Origin: Bos javanicus
Lineage: Eukaryota; Chordata; Mammalia; Artiodactyla; Bovidae
Assembly (NCBI RefSeq): GCF_032452875.1
Contig: NC_083868.1
Span: 101,428,537 to 101,492,536 of the forward strand
Direction: 5' to 3'
Length of the DNA stretch: 64,000 nucleotides
In this document: in pieces, positions 57,901 through 64,000 of the stretch
Layout of the letters: each line of letters starts with the position of its first letter
Position numbering within the stretch: the first letter of the stretch is position 1
The notes under the pieces: model-generated
Seen by the model: the letters and a program-made list of their open reading frames with translations, nothing else
What the model was told of the DNA's origin: nothing
Databases searched by the model: none
Translations under genes and position numbers: made by a program

Positions 57901-58479
57901 TTACATTTGCATATTTGAAATCTTAAACATGTTTTAAAAACAAAACATAGGCTTATCCACAATTACATGCCTACTGGTTAGTCCATGACAAGCCCCAAAG
58001 CGAGAGACTTAAAAGTGAAAGTGATCGTTTGTGGGAGATAAAGACTATAACTGCAATGAGAAGTCAGGCATTAAAAGGTTCATAAAAAAAATTTTTTTAT
58101 GTGTTTTTTCATTTGCCCGAAAAGCCAAGTCAGGGAAGATAAGGTTGAAAGATGCATATACATCCTTGAGAGTTCACGCAGTTTCAGCTGACAAGTGTGT
58201 TTTTCTATAAAGTATAGTGATGAATGTTCATTCTATTTTATTTTCCTCGTCTCAAGCAGAAATTTTGTGGCTTCTTACAACACTTGACTGCCTGCAGGGT
58301 CCCCAATTAGGAAATTATCAAAGCTGATATCTGTATGATTTACATGGATGTTGGGGTGTAGGGGCTGGAAGGACATACATATCACATTCATTCATTGATA
58401 AAACTAGTCTTTTGATTTTCATAGTTTTACCAGAATAGTTTCCTATTTAATTTTTTACACTTCTTTATAACTATATGTG
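57901..58479. other. Unique intergenic DNA
   Basis: No gene or clear repeat is seen. Confidence 0.4.
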
Positions 58480-58613
58480 AAGAAGGAAATGGCAACCAAC
58501 TCCAGAACTCTTGCTTGGAGAATCCCATAGACAGAGGGGCCTGGCAGCCTACAGTCCATGGGGTGGCAAAAGTGAGTGGGACGCAACTGAGGGACTAAAC
58601 AATAGTAACACAG
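58480..58613 (+). mobile_element. Bov-A SINE fragment
   Basis: A Bov-A core lacking the tRNA head, from GAAGAAGGAAATGGCAACC to GGGACTAAACAATAG. Confidence 0.9.
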
Positions 58614-58879
58614 CTAAGTGCTTGACACAGATTGAAGGTACAACAATTTCAACAACATTTCTTTAAAGCAACATATATATATTTAAATCAAAATCAGCAT
58701 GAGAAAAATGTAGATTCCATAAAGGAGAATAAAACCTTAAAAGTTCTAGAGGTGTTTAAAAAGAAAATGAAAACAAACGATTAAAAAAGAAAAAAAAAAC
58801 CCTGTGTATTTTCTGTTCAATTTCAGTATCTGCTCTGTAGCTTTCTTTTTCTTCACTCTAGATGAGTGTCTGCAATCTT

Positions 58880-59310
58880 AAAACACGACTCCGGTAATAC
58901 TTTTGTAAATGAATCACTACAGCATTCATACAATTAGCCTCTGAACAGATGTCAGAAAGTAAAGATTGGCTGCTTCTAGATCAAGTTGCCGCTGCCAACT
59001 CTCGCGAGCTTTGTCAGTAACTGTTGATTGTAATGTCAGTGCAGTCCAATTTACAGGCTGGAGCAGCAGCTGCATACTGCATTTCCCTGAAGTATTATAT
59101 GATTTCCACTCCTTGCAAACTTTATCATCTTTGTTGCAGTGAGTCGGGTAAGTTGCTCTGAATTTACGTCTTCCTGTAGGGATGGAAGTTACCCTGAAGC
59201 TCATTCTGTAAGAGCAATGTGATCCCTTCACGTGTTTGTTGTGCCCCGTTGGTGCTCTGTGGGAGGCAGTCATTGGAAATGGGACAGATGAAGGGAGCAG
59301 CCACATACAT
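58880..59310. promoter_or_regulatory. CpG-bearing non-repeat patch: candidate promoter, exon or conserved element
   Basis: This patch stands out from its surroundings. It has about nine CpGs in roughly 380 bases in a CpG-poor window, no recognisable repeat and higher GC. TCTCGCGAG at 59000-59008 matches nine of ten bases of the TCTCGCGAGA promoter motif. CACGTG, an E-box, is at 59229-59234. On the plus strand GTAAGT at 59148-59153 after TCGG is a good splice-donor match, so an exon could end at 59147. A short plus-strand frame (ATG 58949, stop 59018-59020, 23 codons) lies within. On the minus strand a 126-codon frame spans 58926-59306. I do not recognise either product. Regulatory role is inference. 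Confidence 0.4.
58926..59306 (-). CDS. Unrecognised 126-codon open frame in the CpG-bearing patch
   Basis: The frame runs from an ATG at 59304-59306 to a stop at 58926-58928. It starts MWLLPSSVPF and ends TSVQRLIV. It contains six Cys-to-Cys-rich and basic stretches but no domain I know, no clear signal peptide beyond a short hydrophobic start, and no upstream Kozak context worth noting. It is one of the few long frames in the window that does not come from a transposable element. The frame may simply be open because the patch is less AT-rich, which lowers stop-codon frequency. It could equally be an antisense shadow of a plus-strand exon. Low confidence as a gene. Confidence 0.15.
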   Translation of the reverse strand: MWLLPSSVPFPMTASHRAPTGHNKHVKGSHCSYRMSFRVTSIPTGRRKFRATYPTHCNKDDKVCKEWKSYNTSGKCSMQLLLQPVNWTALTLQSTVTDKARESWQRQLDLEAANLYFLTSVQRLIV

Positions 59311-61977
59311 CAAACCTTCTGATTATTCAGGAAACAGACTGAGTCCACTTAACTGCTAAGGAAACAATGAATTTGTTCAACTTTGTATAAAGGACCATAG
59401 CACTTAATGGGATCACCGCAATGTATGTTCCTAATCCACCCTCTAAGGGAAAACATTTTATGCTGTGTTTTACATTTAAATGCTCTGTTTGGTGAATGTC
59501 TCCTTAAAAGAGAAACAAAAGTGTTTATTGACCAATCTTACTCTCTATTTTTTTCTTTTTTTAAAATGGTTTGAAATGAATAGTTCTCTTATTGTCTGGT
59601 TTTACAGAGCACTTAGCATTTTGCCATTTGAAACTTTAGCAAAATCAATTTGCAAAAGAAAGGTCTAAGTTTGTTTTGTATAAAAGGAAAGATCTACTTC
59701 TTGATTTGATTTACAAACTTTTGTCTAGTTTGCCCTGTTTATTCTTTTTCTAATATGTGTATTTATAGACAAGTGTTTTACATTTGCTGTTATTTTTATT
59801 ATTATAGAAATAATAGCAAATGCACACTTTCTGCTCATCCTATAATTTTGTAAATCTACCTTTATTTTGATATCAATTCTTATTTCACCAGAGGATTTAG
59901 CATTGAGTTTTTATAAAACAATATGAATGATTAAAAGTGAACTGAAATGTGAACAAAATTATTTCACTATTTATGATTTCTGTTTGTAATTTAAAAGAAA
60001 ATAAAGTTATTCCTTCCAACTTTTTATGAATATATTGAATAATAATAAACTCAGGAGTTACTGTTACTAGTCTGTATAATGCCTTCCATAATATGAGCTA
60101 TCTCATAGCTATGATAAATATAATTATATGTCACTTATGTAGTTATTAAGGATAAGCATGAGGTTTTAAAGAATTATTTTTACTTTAAATGACAACCTTT
60201 GGAATTCTCTGTGTGTTTGAAATAGAGTGGTCTTTTGGATGCAAATTAAATTTCTAATTGAATTTGCAAAGTTCTGTTTTGTTCTTCTAGACATATTATT
60301 GTCCTTAGTTTTTTAATTATAAGAAAATATTTGGTGAAACTCCAACTAAAAATCTTAATATATTTATTTGAAACAAAAATTTGTAATATATAGTGGAACT
60401 ATACATAACATTGTTCTGTAATTTCTAAGTCTCCTGTAAATGTGTTAGCATATTTTCAGAATTTAAAAAAATAAAAAAGAAAGCTAAAAAAAGAAAATAT
60501 AGGGATCTACTCCATATTTCAGCTTTTCAAATATAAGCAAATGATATCTTATTTACAGATTTAATTTATGCTTTGATTTATTTCTTGGTAACAATGAATA
60601 ATGCATGCTTAAATTATATGTCTTCATTTTAATGCTTTCTTGCCAAAATCTGCTCATTCTTATCAAAACTGAACGGTTCCAAGTGGAGAATTATAAATGA
60701 ATAGATGTCAACCTAAGAACAGATTGAACTTTGTAAAAAGACCCAAGATATCTAATATTAAATGTTCAAATTATTCACACAATAAAAAGTTTGTAAAATG
60801 TTTTCCTCCTTGAGGAGAGTTATAGATCTGTGTTTCATACCTAATATAGTGTCTTCTATCTATACATCCTTTTAGTGTCTATTGGGTATCTGAAGGATCC
60901 CTGGAAGACAATGCTGTAGTTTATAAACAGACTTCCTCAATTCCCCGCTTCACTTAGCCTACAACAAAACAAGCTTTTTAGGTTTGATATAAAGGCTCAG
61001 TTGTTTTAATTGGACTATCTACATTTTAGTGGCCCTTGTTCTAGATCATATTATCTAGATGGCTCTTTTCCTACCATTTTAACAGTCTTTATTTTTATAT
61101 AGAAGTATACATTCTACTAAAACTTTCTTAAAAAGACAAGAAAACTACATTCAGCGAAAACTATTAACAGGTTTTGCTTGACCATCCTTTAATAAGTCCT
61201 TGACTGCCCCATTATTTAGAAAATTTGGTTGATATCCAATTATGACAAATATATGGCAAATAAACAGCTTTTTATACCAATAATTTTATTATACTCATAT
61301 CTTATACCATTGAATATTTTTAAAACTAGTCAAGGAATTTTGATACTACTTTCAAAATTGAATTAAAAATGCAAAAAGAAGAAAATACATTTTTAATTTT
61401 GGAAGTTTTTTTTTTTTTAAGTTGAGAATAATTTCCCCAAATTGCCAGTAGATTTTGATATCCTGGAGCATTTGATAAACTTGGAACACTATAGTATTCA
61501 TTATTTTCCAGGTTTGTCTCCCTCCTCACTCCCATCAATTTTCTTTTGCAATTCCAAACAAAACTAATGCCTTTAATCAAGTATTAAATATTATTACAAT
61601 AAATTAGTTGATTTAAACTGAGTATTTCTAAATTCATTTACTCAGTTGTCCTTGGTATGAAAATTTACCCCATTCTTTGTGATAAACATGTTATGTGTTC
61701 TCAGAATTTAAATTGTTTAATGTACCAGTAGTCAATTTGCAACAGAATTTATAGGATGAAATAAATGAAATTTTGTTGAATACTTTAATTATTAATAAAC
61801 ACTTAGAGATACAGAGCAATAACATTTTTTAATCTCCTTTGTCTACTTTTTGATTGCTTATCATGTGATAATGTATATTAAAAACATAAACATCTCTTAA
61901 TGGTAAAACTACAGTGCAGCATTTAGACTAGAAAATACTAGATTATGAAAAAAAAATTATTCTTACTTAAATAAAGG
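59311..61977. other. 2.7 kb of AT-rich DNA without young repeats
   Basis: No gene or repeat is recognised. Several AATAAA words occur (for example near 60000), as expected by chance at this AT content. It lies next to the CpG-bearing patch and could be intron or UTR if that patch is an exon. Confidence 0.4.
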
Positions 61978-62190
61978 ACTGCAGTGGCTCAGCAGTAAAA
62001 AATCCTCCTGCAATGCAGGAGACCCAGAGTTCAGTCCCTGGGTTGGGAAGATCCCCTGGAGGACGGCATGGCAACCCACTCTAGTATTCTTGTCTGGAGA
62101 ACCCCATGGACTGAGGAGCCTGGCAGGCTACAGTTCATAGGGTCACAAAGAGTTGGACATGACTGAAGTGACTTAGCATGCATGCAAATA
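61978..62190 (+). mobile_element. Bov-tA SINE
   Basis: Near-complete plus-strand element, the head shortened at its first bases. AAATAAA occurs on both sides and may be the target duplication. Confidence 0.92.
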
Positions 62191-62954
62191 AATATAAACA
62201 TATTAGCCTACACTAATAATGAGTATGCAAATAGAAGCATATGTTCATGCTAAAACCTAGATTTAATAATATAGTATTTAAAATTATTCCAACAGGTTAA
62301 CACCAAGGTGAATTAGAATTATATTACCATTCTTGCTACAAACACAAGCTTATATGATTGAATGTTACTAATTACATTATTTATAATTACAAGGTGTAAG
62401 TACTTATATTAGTAATACCAAGGTGATGACTCATAGATATCACTGTTGAAAAAGAAAGATTATTACTCATATAAATCATATTATATAACATTAAGTTCTA
62501 CTTAGCACAAAATATAAATAAAAGCATGCAAGTACTTATATAAATCAATTAAGTGACATGGAATGTTATTACAACCTTTTAGATGTTATAGCAGCCTTTC
62601 ATAATACATGCAATGAATATTATTACATTTATTAATTACATACAAAAACAAAATATGTTGGTAGTAATTTTATATTCGCTATGGAATAAAATTAATAAAC
62701 AATAGAATGAAAGTTTGAAAACTGTCAGAAATCAAAAATTATCAGGATCTGTTATATGGTTTATGTAAAACCAAACAAAAAGAATACAATCTTTATTAGA
62801 CTTAGTAGAGATTGATTGAGCTAGGCCAAATGCCTACCTCCAATTTAGAAGAAATGTCTTAGGATTTATCAGAAGGGGGAAAAAATAAAACTGTAGTATG
62901 TGTTAGCAGTATCTCTAAAACTCCTAACTCTCTGAAATATAAAATTTTATTAGA
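62191..62954. other. AT-rich intergenic DNA
   Basis: No gene or clear repeat is seen. Confidence 0.4.
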
Positions 62955-62963
62955 GTCAAATTT

Positions 62964-63186
62964 GCTACTGCTGCTGCTATTTAGTCATTAAGTTGTGTCC
63001 AACTCTTTGTGACCCAATGGACTGTAGCCTCCCAGGTTCCTCTGTCCATGGGATTTCCCAGGTGATAATATTGGAATAGCTTGCCATTTCCTTCTACAGG
63101 GGATATTCCTGACCCAGGGATTGAACCAAGGCTCCTGAATTGGCAGGCAAATTCTTTACCACTGAGCCATCAGGGAAGCCTCAAGT
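62964..63186 (-). mobile_element. Bov-tA SINE, reverse orientation
   Basis: Full minus-strand element. Perfect target-site duplication GTCAAATTT at 62955-62963 and 63187-63195. Confidence 0.95.
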
Positions 63187-63218
63187 GTCAAATTTATAGG
63201 CATCTTTATATTACCATG

Positions 63219-63466
63219 CTGTTGCTGCTGCTGCTGCTAAGTCGCTTCAGTCCTGTCTGACTCTGTGCGACCCCATAGATGGAGCCCACCAGGCTCCCCC
63301 ATCCCTGGGATTCTCCAGGCAAGAACACTGGAGTGGATTGCCGTTTCTTTCTCCAATGCATGAAAGTGAAAAGTGAAAGTGAAGTCGCTCAATTGTGTCC
63401 GACTCAGCGACCCCATGGACCGTAGCCTACCAGGCTCCTCTGTCCATGGTATTTTACAGGCAAGAG
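63219..63466 (-). mobile_element. BOV-A2 SINE, reverse orientation
   Basis: Two Bov-A units on the minus strand with a (CTG)n start at 63221-63238 and a GAAAGTGAAAAGTGAAAGTG linker near 63362. TATATTACCATG on the left and TATATACCATG on the right suggest a diverged target duplication. Confidence 0.94.
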
Positions 63467-63477
63467 TATATACCATG

Positions 63478-64000
63478 ACATTATATTTATTATTTTTATA
63501 AAAAATTATATTTAATTTGATTATAATATCTAAATTTCATAATAGAATATATATAGTGTTAAAATATTATATACTTCAAAATATTTTATTGGTAATAACA
63601 GAGTCATTTATTTCAAAATTGAGAGCATAAAAAATCTCATGGCTTAATTTTTTAAAGCCTTACTATTATAGCAATCATTATGTATAAATATATATGTGTA
63701 TGTAGGCATAAACATGCAGATATAAGTAGAATTAGAGATAAATATATTTATAGACATAGCCATAATCATAGACAAAGAGACAGAGATAGCAGTAGAAATG
63801 GATATACATCTATAAGTACTGTACATTGAACAAAGTAGTGTATACAGTGGATTAGTTTATTCATATATTTTGGGGGATCAAAAAATACCTGTTGGTTACT
63901 AGCTGTCCTGTGAGCAGTGGTAAATGAGGCTCATTAACTGTGAGGATCATAGATCTAAGACAGTTATCTTAATAGGTAGTGCCTAAATCACTGCCTTCTA
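63478..64000. other. AT-rich DNA with cryptic short-period repeat
   Basis: No gene is seen. About 63665-63815 is a degenerate ATAGAC/ATAAAT-like stretch with near-hexamer periodicity. Confidence 0.45.

Overview
The window is ruminant nuclear DNA, most likely from cattle or a close bovid. The evidence is the repeat set: many Bov-tA and Bov-A SINEs, a BOV-A2 dimer, eight BovB (RTE-type) LINE copies, ruminant L1 3' ends, one CHR-type cetartiodactyl SINE and older MIR and L2 remnants. The DNA is AT-rich and CpG-poor. I see no intact host protein-coding gene, no rRNA or tRNA gene and no CRISPR array. Nearly every long reading frame belongs to a transposable element.

Bases 1 to about 4200 are the 3' part of a class I (gamma-type) endogenous retrovirus on the + strand. 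In order it holds gag (matrix side cut by the window edge; capsid and nucleocapsid present), protease, reverse transcriptase, a truncated RNase H joined in frame to env surface sequence, the env tail, a polypurine tract and the start of a 3' LTR. It has one gag frameshift, several in-frame stops and two large deletions, so it is a dead provirus. The 5' LTR lies upstream of the window.

Bases 4200-13600 are intergenic DNA with an old L1 3' piece, a dense run of SINEs (several with clean target-site duplications) and a 0.9-kb BovB 3' end. Bases 13600-15290 are a rearranged knot: two L1 3' ends in opposite orientation and the two halves of one SINE, best explained by an inversion between the L1 copies. 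Bases 16430-18744 are a BovB whose endonuclease part is inverted relative to its reverse transcriptase part, with a BOV-A2 inserted in the RT. Bases 19700-31900 hold scattered SINEs, an L1 fragment and long stretches without young repeats.

Bases 31900-39490 are a BovB-rich zone: one plus-strand copy, then three minus-strand copies, one of them inserted in an L2. Bases 39490-52440 are mostly unique AT-rich DNA with SINEs and one very short BovB flanked by a target-site duplication. Bases 52449-53843 are a 1.4-kb BovB with long reading frames. From 54 kb to the end the sequence is mainly unique AT-rich DNA with SINEs. The one exception is about 58880-59310, a small non-repeat patch with about nine CpGs, a TCTCGCGAG motif, an E-box, a good splice-donor match and an open antisense frame. 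It is the best candidate here for a host exon or regulatory element.

I did not find a new multi-gene system. The points most worth checking are the 58.9-59.3 kb patch, the L1-associated inversion, the inverted-5' BovB, the pol-env fused reading frame, and an internally deleted SINE with a perfect target-site duplication.
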